DNA from: CAJXVY01 sp965657575
Lineage (GTDB): Bacteria > Actinomycetota > Actinomycetes > Actinomycetales > Microbacteriaceae
Assembly (NCBI GenBank): GCA_965657575.1
Contig: CBFHOK010000006.1
Coordinates: forward strand, 1-64,000
Reading direction: 5' to 3'
DNA length: 64,000 nt
In this document: piece after piece, positions 8,997 through 18,046 of the stretch
Position numbering within the stretch: the stretch's first letter is position 1
Layout: every line of letters starts with the position of its first letter
Translations under genes and position numbers: made by a program
Notes under the pieces: model-generated
Told to the model about the DNA's origin: nothing
Databases searched by the model: none
Seen by the model: the letters and a program-made list of their open reading frames with translations, nothing else

Positions 8997-9095
8997 AAAC
9001 ACATCTTTTCAGTAAACATGGTCAAATGGCGAGTTAGTTTCCACAGTTTTCAATTTTTCACTTCAATGGAAATTTGCTATAAGAAAAATGTTGGC

Positions 9096-10103
9096 ATGAG
9101 TGTTTTGTTTCTAATCCCGACACTGGCCTATGGAGTTTTCCTAGGTGTCACTCAGGGCATGTGGCATTTGACAATCATCGGTTCCTTGACGCTGGTTGTC
9201 TGGATCATGGTTCGGTCCAGAAAACCCTTGCAAGAAAATCAGGACATAGACATTGGTATTTCAGGAGTAGCGGTGGGCGGAAGAAAACTGAGTGGATTCA
9301 GTATTTTCTGGCCAACTTGGCTGAATCTAAAACTTATGAAGATGATGGCTAACCCACCTGCAGAGACTTACCTGGAGAAGTACCTAGATCACGCTCAGAT
9401 ATTGAAAGCTGGTCTGGATTATCAAGGTGAACCGTTTGCCTTGCAGTCCATGCACACCCTGATTATTGGCCCTACAGGAAGCGGCAAAACGGAGTTTTTG
9501 AGAAATCTGGTTGAGTCCTGGCCACATCGCATTCTTGCAGTTGATTTCAAAGGGGGACTGGGTTTTTCTAAAGCGTTTGGAATAGAGACTCTTGTTACGA
9601 ACCATTCCGATCAGCTCAGTCACTTTATCGAACAGACCAATGCTGAATTAGTTCAGCGAGAGCGAATGCTTAGCGAGGGAAAGTCACTAAGCCCAACAAT
9701 GCTTTTGGTGGACGAGTTTGCAAGTGTTGTGAAGGAATCACCCCGGGCAGCACAGTTATTTGAAAACGTCGCCAGCAAAGGAAGAGCACTCGAGTTTTAT
9801 CTCTTCGCAGCCAGTCAAACTCTCAGCGGCGTTTCAAGAACGGTCTTAGCTAATTGCCTGCAGCGGGTTGGTCTTGGAAACATCGATCAAGTGGATGCGA
9901 TGCAAATGGGTCTGAACAAGCAGAAAAGACCCGCCTTTGGACCCGGCTGGTCAAATGCTCAGTTAGCAGAGGGAAACCTGTATTTCAGTTTTCCTTTGGG
10001 ACAATCACAGATTTCCAAAATCAGCCAACGGAAGACCGTGGGCCTCGGCGACTCCCGAGTTATAGACCTCTCCAGAGTGCGTGTTAAGTCCAAGGCTCAA
10101 TGA
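9096..10103 (+). CDS. Small FtsK/SpoIIIE-like ATPase with two membrane segments
   Basis: This looks like a minimal motor of the FtsK/SpoIIIE/EccC ATPase group. From ATG 9096 it has about 335 residues: two N-terminal hydrophobic segments (SVLFLIPTLAYGVFLGV and LTIIGSLTLVVWIMV), a Walker A GPTGSGKTEF near residue 124, a Walker B LLVDEF near residue 204 and a final-strand segment FAASQTL near 240. It lacks the gamma DNA-reading domain of true FtsK, which is encoded separately at 35514. Earlier in-frame starts exist (9018, 9066), but a -10-like TATAAG at 9078-9083 argues for 9096. Its last 99 bases overlap ald on the other strand. Substrate unknown. Confidence 0.78.
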   Translation: MSVLFLIPTLAYGVFLGVTQGMWHLTIIGSLTLVVWIMVRSRKPLQENQDIDIGISGVAVGGRKLSGFSIFWPTWLNLKLMKMMANPPAETYLEKYLDHAQILKAGLDYQGEPFALQSMHTLIIGPTGSGKTEFLRNLVESWPHRILAVDFKGGLGFSKAFGIETLVTNHSDQLSHFIEQTNAELVQRERMLSEGKSLSPTMLLVDEFASVVKESPRAAQLFENVASKGRALEFYLFAASQTLSGVSRTVLANCLQRVGLGNIDQVDAMQMGLNKQKRPAFGPGWSNAQLAEGNLYFSFPLGQSQISKISQRKTVGLGDSRVIDLSRVRVKSKAQ

Positions 10104-11111
10104 CTGATCTGCTGCGCAAGCCTGCTTCCAGCCAAGGTTTGCAAGCTTTAGGACGTAAGGCATTGTTGCGTTAGTGAGGGCAAAGGTAGAGGTGTGCGGG
10201 ACCGCGCCGGGCATGTTTGTAACACAATAAAAAACACTTCCGTGAACTTTGAATGTTGGCTCGTGGTGAGTTGTTGGTCGAGAATCTTCAAAGCAACCCC
10301 CCTGGTCAATCGCGATATCAACCAAAACGCTTCCCTCGCGCATGTTGCTCACCATCTCGTTAGTAACAAGCTTCGGAGCCTTTGCTCCTGGAATCAACAC
10401 TGCACCGATTACAAGATCAGCATCACTGACAGCCTTTTCAATTTCTAACGTGTTCGAGAAAATGGTGTTCAGTCTTCCGCCGTACTGAGCATCCAGTTCT
10501 CTAAGTCTTGGGATTGAGGTGTCCAAAACTGTTACCTGAGCACCCATCCCAAGGGCAATCTCGATGGCGCTGGTTCCGCTGACACCACCTCCAAGAACCA
10601 CTACCTTGGCAGACCGGGTTCCAGGCACGCCACCAAGCAAAATTCCTAATCCGCCATTGTTTTTCTGCAGAGTTGCCGCACCCATTTGTGGGGCCAGTCT
10701 TCCTGCAACTTCGCTCATTGGGGCGAGTAATGGAAGCTGTCTTCCAACCTGAACGGTTTCATAGGCAATTGCGGTTGTCCCTGCACTCAGTAGTGCATCG
10801 GTAAGTTCTTTTTCTGCTGCCAGGTGGAGAAAAGTGAAAAGAGTTAGGTCAGATCGCAGGAATCCATACTCACTCTTGACAGGCTCTTTCACCTTCAACA
10901 CCATCTGACTTGCTGACCAAGTGGTTTCTGCATCGGGGGCAATCTCAGCACCAACAGCTACGTATTCTTCGTCTTTGATTCCAGATAGAGCTCCAGCTCC
11001 AGATTGAATGAGAACATGGTGGTTATTCTCAACCAGGGCCTTTACTCCAGCTGGGGTGATAGCCACCCTCGCTTCACTGTCTTTAACCTCTGTGGGGATA
11101 CCTATGCGCAA
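10005..11111 (-). CDS. ald: Alanine dehydrogenase
   Basis: Ald interconverts L-alanine and pyruvate plus ammonia with NAD. The 368-residue protein starts MRIGIPTEVKDSEARVAITP and has the signature GAGALSGIKDEEYVAVGAEI, the nucleotide-binding loop VVLGGGVSGTSA near residue 170, and the conserved PHTSTFALTNATMPYV. The end GLPLADFGNL is in the place where the family normally ends, so the reading frame across the 99-base overlap with the converging FtsK-like gene is real. The start is TTG, with GAAAGAGAG upstream. Confidence 0.96.
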   Translation of the reverse strand: MRIGIPTEVKDSEARVAITPAGVKALVENNHHVLIQSGAGALSGIKDEEYVAVGAEIAPDAETTWSASQMVLKVKEPVKSEYGFLRSDLTLFTFLHLAAEKELTDALLSAGTTAIAYETVQVGRQLPLLAPMSEVAGRLAPQMGAATLQKNNGGLGILLGGVPGTRSAKVVVLGGGVSGTSAIEIALGMGAQVTVLDTSIPRLRELDAQYGGRLNTIFSNTLEIEKAVSDADLVIGAVLIPGAKAPKLVTNEMVSNMREGSVLVDIAIDQGGCFEDSRPTTHHEPTFKVHGSVFYCVTNMPGAVPHTSTFALTNATMPYVLKLANLGWKQACAADQSLSLGLNTHSGEVYNSGVAEAHGLPLADFGNL

Positions 11112-11161
11112 CTAATGCTCTCTTTCAAAAAACAAAACGACCGAGCTAAAGATAGCACCAA

Positions 11162-12523
11162 TTAGTTAGCTGAAACGCTTAGCATTCCCTTGCTGGCAGC
11201 GATGTCGCTGCAGGCCGAATCCAGAACATCCAGAGCCTCCATCAGCAAAGCATTAGTTATTGCGAGAGGTGGGAGCATGCGGATGACGTTTCCATATGTT
11301 CCGGCACTGAGTGGGATTACCCCTCTCTCGTAGCAGGCCTTCAGGATTTCCTCTGTCAGTGGAGCGTCCGGATTCATGGTTCCAGGCTGAACAATTTCCA
11401 GAGCTTGCATTGCTCCGCGACCCCTGCGCTCTGCTAAGAATGGGTAGCGAGCAACCATTGCGTCCAGCTTTTCTTGCATGATTTCGCCTATTTCCATGGC
11501 TCGATTAAGCCAAGGACCATTTTCAAACTGTTCCATAACAGCAACGGCGGCAGCTACTGCTGTTGGGGATCCACCAAAGGTTCCGCCCAGGCCACCGGGG
11601 TGGCTCATGTCCATGATTTCTGCCCTTCCAACAACTGCACTCACTGGCATTCCACCAGCAATTCCCTTGGCAACAGTTACCAGATCAGGCTGGAAATCTT
11701 CCTCATACTCGTAGGCGAACCACTTGCCGGTTCGAGCCATACCCGATTGAACCTCGTCGGCAACCATGATGATGCCGTTGTCTTTGGCCCAGCGACCCAG
11801 AGTTGCTAAAAACCCTGGTGCCGGAATTATGAATCCACCTTCGCCCTGAATGGGTTCTATGACAACACATGCCAGTTGGTCGGCTCCGACTCTTTTTTCC
11901 AGGTAGTTGATGGCTCTAAGTGCCGCCTGCTCGCCAGTCATCCCCTCTGGATCCCGCATCGGATAGGACATCGGAGCGTGGGTAACAGAAGTTGCTAGCG
12001 GACCATAGTTTGTTCCATAAGGGTGTCGCTTAAAGTTCATGGCCATGGTCAGGTTTGTGCGACCATGATAAGCGTGGTCAAAAACAGCAATTTCGTGCCT
12101 GCCGGTAGCTCTTCTGGCAATCTTCACGACATTTTCCAAAGCCTCAGCACCAGTCACAAAAAATGCAGCCTTCTTGGCAAAATCACCCTTCATGTTTGAG
12201 GTCAATAGCTCAGCTGCTCGAACGTAGGGTTCGTATGGGGTGACTGTGAAAAGAGTGTGTGTGAAGTGGTTGGCCTGTTTGGATACGGCATCTACCACCT
12301 GCTGATTAGTGTGACCAATGGTGACGACACCAATACCACTTCCAAGATCGATGAACTGGTTGCCATCGACGTCACGAAGTATCGCGCCATCGGCCCCGTC
12401 AATGTAAACCGGTAGTAGAGCTCCCACACCAGCAGAAACTACCTGCTGGCGTCGCGAGTGAAGAGTTTGCGAAGCTGGTCCAGGTATCTGTGTTCTGAGT
12501 ATTCTGCGTTGCTCTAAATCCAT
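11162..12523 (-). CDS. gabT: 4-aminobutyrate aminotransferase (class III PLP aminotransferase)
   Basis: The 453-residue protein moves the amino group from an omega-amino donor to 2-oxoglutarate. Class III signatures are visible: VTGAEALENVVKIARRATGR, the cofactor region VADEVQSGMARTGKWFA, and the PLP lysine in VAKGIAGGMPVSAV. Overall it fits actinobacterial GabT best. The start ATG 12523 has a -10 hexamer TAGAAT 6 bases upstream on the minus strand, so its mRNA is probably leaderless. Because argD is missing from the arg cluster below, an added role as acetylornithine aminotransferase is possible, but I cannot show it. Confidence 0.88.
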   Translation of the reverse strand: MDLEQRRILRTQIPGPASQTLHSRRQQVVSAGVGALLPVYIDGADGAILRDVDGNQFIDLGSGIGVVTIGHTNQQVVDAVSKQANHFTHTLFTVTPYEPYVRAAELLTSNMKGDFAKKAAFFVTGAEALENVVKIARRATGRHEIAVFDHAYHGRTNLTMAMNFKRHPYGTNYGPLATSVTHAPMSYPMRDPEGMTGEQAALRAINYLEKRVGADQLACVVIEPIQGEGGFIIPAPGFLATLGRWAKDNGIIMVADEVQSGMARTGKWFAYEYEEDFQPDLVTVAKGIAGGMPVSAVVGRAEIMDMSHPGGLGGTFGGSPTAVAAAVAVMEQFENGPWLNRAMEIGEIMQEKLDAMVARYPFLAERRGRGAMQALEIVQPGTMNPDAPLTEEILKACYERGVIPLSAGTYGNVIRMLPPLAITNALLMEALDVLDSACSDIAASKGMLSVSAN

Positions 12524-12529
12524 GCAGTA

Positions 12530-12535
12530 ATTCTA
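12530..12535 (-). promoter_or_regulatory. -10 box TAGAAT of gabT (leaderless)
   Basis: On the minus strand TAGAAT is followed by 6 bases and the gabT ATG. At this distance transcription would begin at or next to the start codon. No good -35 is obvious. Confidence 0.55.
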
Positions 12536-12587
12536 GGCACATCAGAGCAAAGAAGCCTTTTCCAAACGCCGAATGTTCAGCTGGCTC

Positions 12588-12593
12588 TAAGCT
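12588..12593 (+). promoter_or_regulatory. -10 box TAAGCT of dxr (leaderless)
   Basis: TAAGCT ends 6 bases before the dxr ATG at 12600. This is the spacing seen repeatedly in the window for genes that begin transcription at the start codon. Confidence 0.5.
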
Positions 12594-12599
12594 GGAAAG

Positions 12600-13700
12600 A
12601 TGCAAACTAGGAAAGTTATCGTTCTGGGTTCGACTGGTTCGATAGGCACTCAGGCTTTGGAAGTGATAGCTGAAAACCCTGACCGTTTTGAGTTGGTGGG
12701 TATTTCAGCGGGTCAAAACAAAGAACTAGCAAGCACTCAGGCCAGAACTTTTTCGCTAACTCCGTCTCAAATCGCTTTTGGAGCCGAGGAAGCATCGCAG
12801 ATGGCCGCCGATTTAGAGGCAGATGTCGTTATAAATGGCATCACCGGTTCGGTTGGGTTGGGTCCAACCCTTGAAACTTTGAAAAGCGGAAAGACGTTGG
12901 CCTTAGCGAACAAAGAGTCCTTGATTGTTGGTGGCGAACTGGTGAAGTCAATCGCCAAACCAGGACAGATTGTGCCAGTTGATTCTGAACACTCTGCCAT
13001 AGCGCAGTGTCTTTGGGCTGGAGAGGCAAAAGAGGTTGAGAGGCTTATTCTCACCGCCAGCGGCGGACCCTTCAGGGGCTGGAGTAGGGAAGACCTTCGT
13101 GACGTTACCCCCACTCAAGCGTTGGCTCATCCAACTTGGGTTATGGGAAGAGTTGTAACAACAAACTCTGCAACCATGGTCAATAAAGGGCTGGAGCTAA
13201 TTGAGGCTCATCTGCTTTTCGATGTTGAGCTTGAGAAAATTTCAGTCACGGTCCATCCGCAATCAATTGTTCACTCAATGGTTGAGTTTGTCGACGGATC
13301 AACGATTGCTCAGTGTTCCCCACCGGATATGCGTTTACCAATTGCTTTGGGCATGAGCTGGCCTGAAAGAACGCCGGGTGCAACTGCTGCTCTAGATTTC
13401 ACCTCCAGTCAGAGTTGGCAGTTTGAGCCATTGGACGAGCAGGTGTTTAGTGCGATTCGACTTGCAAGGCAGGTTGGATCGGCAGGAAAAACCTTCCCTG
13501 CTGTTTACAACGCAAGCAACGAGCAAGCGGTGGAGGCTTTCCATGAGGGTCGGATTGGTTTCTTGCAAATAACAGAGATCATCGAAAAGACGGTTGATGC
13601 ACACACAGCTGATTCAGCAATCAGCCTTGAAGGTGTATTAGAAGCAGAAAGATGGGCCAGAGAATTCGCCGATGGCCTAATTGACCAAATTCACAGCTAG
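12600..13700 (+). CDS. dxr: 1-deoxy-D-xylulose 5-phosphate reductoisomerase
   Basis: Dxr catalyses the first committed step of the MEP isoprenoid pathway, making methylerythritol 4-phosphate with NADPH. The 366-residue protein has the N-terminal nucleotide-binding loop VLGSTGSIGTQALEVI, the LANKESLIVGGELV segment, the metal and substrate site PVDSEHSAIAQCL, the ILTASGGPFRG loop and the VHPQSIVHSMVEFVDGS segment. It is divergent from gabT and is followed, with no gap, by the membrane protease and then ispG, a later enzyme of the same pathway. Confidence 0.97.
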   Translation: MQTRKVIVLGSTGSIGTQALEVIAENPDRFELVGISAGQNKELASTQARTFSLTPSQIAFGAEEASQMAADLEADVVINGITGSVGLGPTLETLKSGKTLALANKESLIVGGELVKSIAKPGQIVPVDSEHSAIAQCLWAGEAKEVERLILTASGGPFRGWSREDLRDVTPTQALAHPTWVMGRVVTTNSATMVNKGLELIEAHLLFDVELEKISVTVHPQSIVHSMVEFVDGSTIAQCSPPDMRLPIALGMSWPERTPGATAALDFTSSQSWQFEPLDEQVFSAIRLARQVGSAGKTFPAVYNASNEQAVEAFHEGRIGFLQITEIIEKTVDAHTADSAISLEGVLEAERWAREFADGLIDQIHS

Positions 13701-13719
13701 CGAGGGTATCGTTTCAGTT

Positions 13720-15033
13720 GTGGAGACTATTTATTACATCCTCGGCATCCTTTTTATGGTTGTTGGATTAGCTGTATCCATTGGCCTCCATGAGCTTGGT
13801 CACCTAATACCAGCAAAACTATTCGGAGTTCGGGTCAAGCAGTACATGATTGGTTTTGGCCCAACAATTTGGTCATCAAAAAAAGGCGAGACTGAATACG
13901 GAATCAAGGGAATTCCACTCGGTGGCTATATCTCAATGATTGGAATGTTTCCTCCTGAGAAGGCAGGTAAAAAAGCACGTTTATTTCAATCCTCGATCCA
14001 GCAGGCTAGAGAAGAACACCTCGGGGAAATCACAGAACAGGACAAAGGTCGAGAGTTTTATCGTCTGAGTGTTCCAAAAAAGCTGACTGTGATGCTCGGT
14101 GGTCCCTTTATGAATTTTTTATTAGGCATGGCGCTGATTGTCTCGGCACTTAGTTTGATTGGCTCTCCGCAGCTTTCGATGACCATCAATCAGGTTTTGC
14201 CTTGCGCACAGGGGAGTGGTCCGCAGGGCGAGTGTCAAGCTGGCGATCCGCAGTCACCGGCACTTGCTGCTGGTTTTGAAGACGGTGACACCGTCGTCGC
14301 TGTCAATGGAGCAACCGTTGAAACCTGGGATCAGGCCATTGAGGGCATGAACGTCCAACCAGGAAGTGCTGTCTCGATTGAAGTTGAGCGAGACGGAAAC
14401 CGCGAATCGCTTTCTGTTACACCGGTTTGGATTGAGAGGGCGATATTTGATTCAGAGACTGCAGAGCTGATCAGAGACGAAAGCGGCGAGCCTGTAACGG
14501 AGTTGAGGCCATTTCTTGGCGTTCAGTTGCAATCAGACTTGCAACCAATGGCTGTGACTGACTCATTTGCCATGGGGATTGATGCAACAGCCAGTGTTTT
14601 TGAACTTGTTTTGCAACTTCCTCAAAACCTTGCAGAAGTCTTTGCTTCAACCTTTGGCCCGGCTGAGAGAAACCCCAATGGACCCATATCGATTCTCGGA
14701 GTAGCGCAGATATCGGGAGAAATAGCCGCCAGTGATCAGGCAAGTTTCGAGGCGAGGCTTGCCAGTGGTTTGTTGATCATGGGCAGCTTGAATTTTGCGC
14801 TGTTTGTCTTCAACCTGATTCCACTGCTGCCACTCGACGGTGGTCATGTAGCGGGTGCTCTATATGAAGGAGCTAAGCGAAGAACCTTCAAGGCTTTCGG
14901 CCAGAAAGATCCAGGACCGGTGGACACCGCAAAAATGATCCCGGCTGCATATGCTGTTTGGGCATTGCTGATGGGAACGGGACTGTTGTTGATAATTGCC
15001 GATATCGTTAACCCGATATCAATCTTTGGTTAG
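13720..15033 (+). CDS. rseP: Site-2 (RIP) zinc metalloprotease, RseP family
   Basis: This is an intramembrane protease that cuts membrane-bound regulators such as anti-sigma factors. It shows HELGH in the first membrane segment, a PDZ domain (about residues 175-235, AAGFEDGDTVVAVNG) and the third active-site motif LLPLDGGH near residue 370, with four membrane segments overall. I start it at GTG 13720 (METIYYILGILF), with GCGAGGG upstream. Actinobacterial homologues begin there, while the longer TTG at 13681 overlaps dxr and has no ribosome site. The anti-sigma-like protein at 5711 would be one conceivable substrate. Confidence 0.93.
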   Translation: METIYYILGILFMVVGLAVSIGLHELGHLIPAKLFGVRVKQYMIGFGPTIWSSKKGETEYGIKGIPLGGYISMIGMFPPEKAGKKARLFQSSIQQAREEHLGEITEQDKGREFYRLSVPKKLTVMLGGPFMNFLLGMALIVSALSLIGSPQLSMTINQVLPCAQGSGPQGECQAGDPQSPALAAGFEDGDTVVAVNGATVETWDQAIEGMNVQPGSAVSIEVERDGNRESLSVTPVWIERAIFDSETAELIRDESGEPVTELRPFLGVQLQSDLQPMAVTDSFAMGIDATASVFELVLQLPQNLAEVFASTFGPAERNPNGPISILGVAQISGEIAASDQASFEARLASGLLIMGSLNFALFVFNLIPLLPLDGGHVAGALYEGAKRRTFKAFGQKDPGPVDTAKMIPAAYAVWALLMGTGLLLIIADIVNPISIFG

Positions 15034-15092
15034 GAACAGTTAGAGCATCAGTTCTGTTTATCCTTGATGATAGAAAAATACGAAGGAATGTA

Positions 15093-16250
15093 ATGCCAGC
15101 AGTTAATCTTGGTCTCCCAAAATCACCACCACCAACATTGGCTGAGCGTCGAAAGACCAGGCAAATCATGGTTGGAAACGTTCCCGTGGGCTCAGAAGCA
15201 CCTATTAGCGTGCAGTCAATGACCACCACCCAGACCACTGATATCAACGGAACGTTGCAGCAGATTGCCGAGCTAACGGCAAGTGGTTGCGACATTGTTC
15301 GAGTCGCCTGCCCAACACAGGATGATGCTGATGTCCTGCACATCATCGCCAAGAAAAGCCAAATTCCAGTGATTGCTGATATTCACTTTCAGCCAAAGTA
15401 CGTTTTTCAGGCAATCGATGCAGGCTGCGGTGCAGTCAGGGTGAACCCTGGAAACATCAAAAAGTTTGATGACAAGGTTGGCGACATAGCGAAGGCAGCC
15501 AAGGATGCTGGAGTATCTCTTCGAATTGGAGTCAACGCTGGGTCTCTGGATCCGAGACTTTTGGAAAAATACGGAAAGCCAACCCCAGAGGCGCTAGTTG
15601 AATCAGCCGTCTGGGAGGCAAGCCTTTTTGAAGAACATGATTTTCATGACTTCAAAATTTCAGTCAAGCACAACGACCCTGTCGTGATGGTGAAAGCCTA
15701 CGAGATGCTTGCAGAACGTGGAGATTGGCCTTTGCACCTTGGTGTCACAGAAGCCGGCCCAGCCTTTCAGGGGACAATCAAGAGCTCAGTAGCTTTCGGA
15801 GCTCTTTTGTCCAAGGGTATCGGTGACACAATTCGAGTTTCTCTATCGGCTCCGCCGGTTGAAGAGATCAAGGTTGGAAATCAAATACTTGAAAGCCTGA
15901 ATCTTCGTCCAAGGAAATTGGAAATTGTTTCCTGCCCTTCTTGCGGAAGAGCCCAGGTAGATGTTTATAAATTGGCCGATGATGTAACTGCGGGCCTTGA
16001 GCACCTAACGGTTCCAATTCGCGTTGCAGTTATGGGGTGTGTTGTGAACGGCCCAGGTGAGGCGCGTGAGGCTGATTTGGGAGTTGCCAGCGGTAACGGC
16101 AAGGGTCAGATATTTGTAAAGGGTGAGGTCATCAAAACTGTACCTGAGGATGAGATCGTGCAGACTCTGATTGAAGAGGCTAATCGAATTGCTGCCGAGA
16201 TGGACACAGCCGAAATTGGATCGCCACAGATTGAAGTAAAGGGCGAGTAA
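15093..16250 (+). CDS. ispG: 4-hydroxy-3-methylbut-2-en-1-yl diphosphate synthase
   Basis: IspG (GcpE) is the [4Fe-4S] enzyme that makes HMBPP, the penultimate step of the MEP pathway. The 385-residue protein has the TIM-barrel start SVQSMTTTQTTD, ADIHFQPKYVF, and RVNPGNI. The cluster cysteines are in SCPSCGRAQVD and MGCVVNGPGEA. GAAGGAATGT precedes ATG 15093. It follows dxr and the site-2 protease in the order usual for Actinobacteria. Confidence 0.97.
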   Translation: MPAVNLGLPKSPPPTLAERRKTRQIMVGNVPVGSEAPISVQSMTTTQTTDINGTLQQIAELTASGCDIVRVACPTQDDADVLHIIAKKSQIPVIADIHFQPKYVFQAIDAGCGAVRVNPGNIKKFDDKVGDIAKAAKDAGVSLRIGVNAGSLDPRLLEKYGKPTPEALVESAVWEASLFEEHDFHDFKISVKHNDPVVMVKAYEMLAERGDWPLHLGVTEAGPAFQGTIKSSVAFGALLSKGIGDTIRVSLSAPPVEEIKVGNQILESLNLRPRKLEIVSCPSCGRAQVDVYKLADDVTAGLEHLTVPIRVAVMGCVVNGPGEAREADLGVASGNGKGQIFVKGEVIKTVPEDEIVQTLIEEANRIAAEMDTAEIGSPQIEVKGE

Positions 16251-16256
16251 GCAAGC

Positions 16257-16262
16257 TAACAT
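16257..16262 (+). promoter_or_regulatory. -10 box TAACAT of proS (leaderless)
   Basis: TAACAT ends 7 bases before ATG 16270. A GTG at 16264 would lie only one base downstream of the hexamer, so this site favours the ATG as the proS start. Confidence 0.5.
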
Positions 16263-16269
16263 TGTGCCC

Positions 16270-18033
16270 ATGCCTATTCGCTTGAGCACCCTGTTTTTTA
16301 GATCCCTTCGTGAAGACCCAGTGGAGGCAGAGGTTGATAGCCACAAGCTTCTAGTCAGGTCCAGCTACATTCGCAGAGCTGCCCCAGGTATTTATTCTTG
16401 GTTACCCCTGGGTTTGATGGTGTTAGAAAAAATTGAAACCATCATCCGTGAAGAGATGGCCACTGCTGGTGCCCAAGAAGTTCACTTCCCAGCGCTTTTG
16501 CCAAAAGAACCATATGAGGAAACAGGTCGCTGGGAAGAATACGGCGACAATATTTTTAGACTCCAAGATCGCAAAAAAGCTGATTATCTTTTGGCGCCCA
16601 CGCATGAAGAGGTATTCACTTTGTTGGTGAAGGATCTTTATTCAAGCTATAAAGACCTCCCATTACAGCTTTATCAAATTCAAACAAAGTATCGCGATGA
16701 GGCAAGACCACGTGCGGGGCTATTGCGAGGGCGCGAGTTCATCATGAAAGATGCCTATAGCTTCGACGTTGACGATTCCGGCTTGGAGGTCTCCTATCAG
16801 GCTCAAAGAGACGCCTATGAAAGGGTGTTTCAAAGACTGGGTCTTGAGTATGTGATTTGTGCTGCGGATGCGGGAGCAATGGGTGGATCTAAATCGGAAG
16901 AGTTTCTAGCACCGAGTGAAATAGGCGAAGACACATTCGTTCGAACCAAAGCGGGGTTTGCTGCAAATGTAGAAGCGGTTCGTTTCGAACAGGCAGCAGC
17001 GGTTGATTTCAGTTCAGTTCCCCAAGCAGAGGTTCACGACTCCCCAAATACTCCGACAATTGCAACGCTTGTGGATTTTGCAAATGCAAACGCTAAACGT
17101 CATCAGGGCGGAGAGTTCACAGCCGGCGATACATTGAAAAATGTTGTTCTGAAATTGGTGAACCCAGATGGCAAGTCACGACTGGTGATTGTTGGAATTC
17201 CCGGCGACAGAGAAGTCGATCAAAAGCGAGCAGAGGCATGGTTTGGGGTGGATGTCGAGCAGGCTGAAGCGGCGGATTTCCAAAAACACCCGGCTCTTGT
17301 CAAGGGCTACATCGGTCCAACCAAAAACGGTAAGCAGTTTTTGGGTTTGGAGTCAAAGTCCAAAATTGAATACCTGCTGGACCCCCGAGTTGCCCCAGGC
17401 TCCCACTGGATTACTGGTGCCAATGAAGATCAGAAGCATGTTTTCAATCTGGTTTACGGGAGAGATTTCAACGCCGACGGCATTGCTGACATCGCCAACA
17501 TCACTGCCGGTGATCCCGCCCCGGATGGAAGTGGTGAGTTGGAACTAGCAAGAGGTATTGAGATCGGACACGTGTTTCAGCTGGGCAGGAAGTACGCAGA
17601 AGCTCTAGGGCTAAAAGTCCTAGATGAAAACGGAAAATTGGTAACCGTCACCATGGGGTCTTATGGAATTGGTGTGACCCGAATCATGGCTGTGCTAGCA
17701 GAAGAAAACCACGACGACAAGGGTTTGATCTGGCCAACAAGTGTTTCTCCAGCAGATGTTCACGTACTGGCAACCGGCAAAGACGAGCAGGTATTTGAGG
17801 TTGCCGAGCAGATTGCCGCTGAGCTAGAGGCAAAAGGGAAAACAGTTCTAATTGACGATCGTCCGAAGCTAAGCCCAGGGGTGAAGTTTGCCGATGCTGA
17901 ATTGATTGGAATCCCAAAAATTATCATTGTTGGTAAGGGTCTAGCAGACGGTGAGGTGGAAATTTGGGACAGAGCGACCAACGACCGCACTCCAGTCAAG
18001 GTAGACTCGGCAGTTGAGCAGCTGCTTAGCTAG
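16270..18033 (+). CDS. proS: Prolyl-tRNA synthetase
   Basis: ProS charges tRNA-Pro. It is the long bacterial class II form: motif 1 around RRAAPGIYSWLPLG, motif 2 YRDEARPRAGLLRGREFIMKD (split here by position, core RDEARPR), the inserted editing domain at about residues 225-390, and motif 3 MGSYGIGVTRIMA. The C-terminal anticodon-binding domain ends with VLIDDRPKLSPGVKFADAEL and IIIVGKG. I prefer ATG 16270 because the -10 box TAACAT lies 7 bases upstream; GTG 16264 adds two residues. It heads the run proS, nusA, infB. Confidence 0.96.
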   Translation: MPIRLSTLFFRSLREDPVEAEVDSHKLLVRSSYIRRAAPGIYSWLPLGLMVLEKIETIIREEMATAGAQEVHFPALLPKEPYEETGRWEEYGDNIFRLQDRKKADYLLAPTHEEVFTLLVKDLYSSYKDLPLQLYQIQTKYRDEARPRAGLLRGREFIMKDAYSFDVDDSGLEVSYQAQRDAYERVFQRLGLEYVICAADAGAMGGSKSEEFLAPSEIGEDTFVRTKAGFAANVEAVRFEQAAAVDFSSVPQAEVHDSPNTPTIATLVDFANANAKRHQGGEFTAGDTLKNVVLKLVNPDGKSRLVIVGIPGDREVDQKRAEAWFGVDVEQAEAADFQKHPALVKGYIGPTKNGKQFLGLESKSKIEYLLDPRVAPGSHWITGANEDQKHVFNLVYGRDFNADGIADIANITAGDPAPDGSGELELARGIEIGHVFQLGRKYAEALGLKVLDENGKLVTVTMGSYGIGVTRIMAVLAEENHDDKGLIWPTSVSPADVHVLATGKDEQVFEVAEQIAAELEAKGKTVLIDDRPKLSPGVKFADAELIGIPKIIIVGKGLADGEVEIWDRATNDRTPVKVDSAVEQLLS

Positions 18034-18046
18034 CCGGAGGTGAAAA

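Noticed and set aside
8772..9095. Long N-terminal part of the FtsK-like ORF
   Set aside because: It lies antisense to the Lrp gene, reads as non-protein-like sequence and is upstream of the likely -10 box at 9078.
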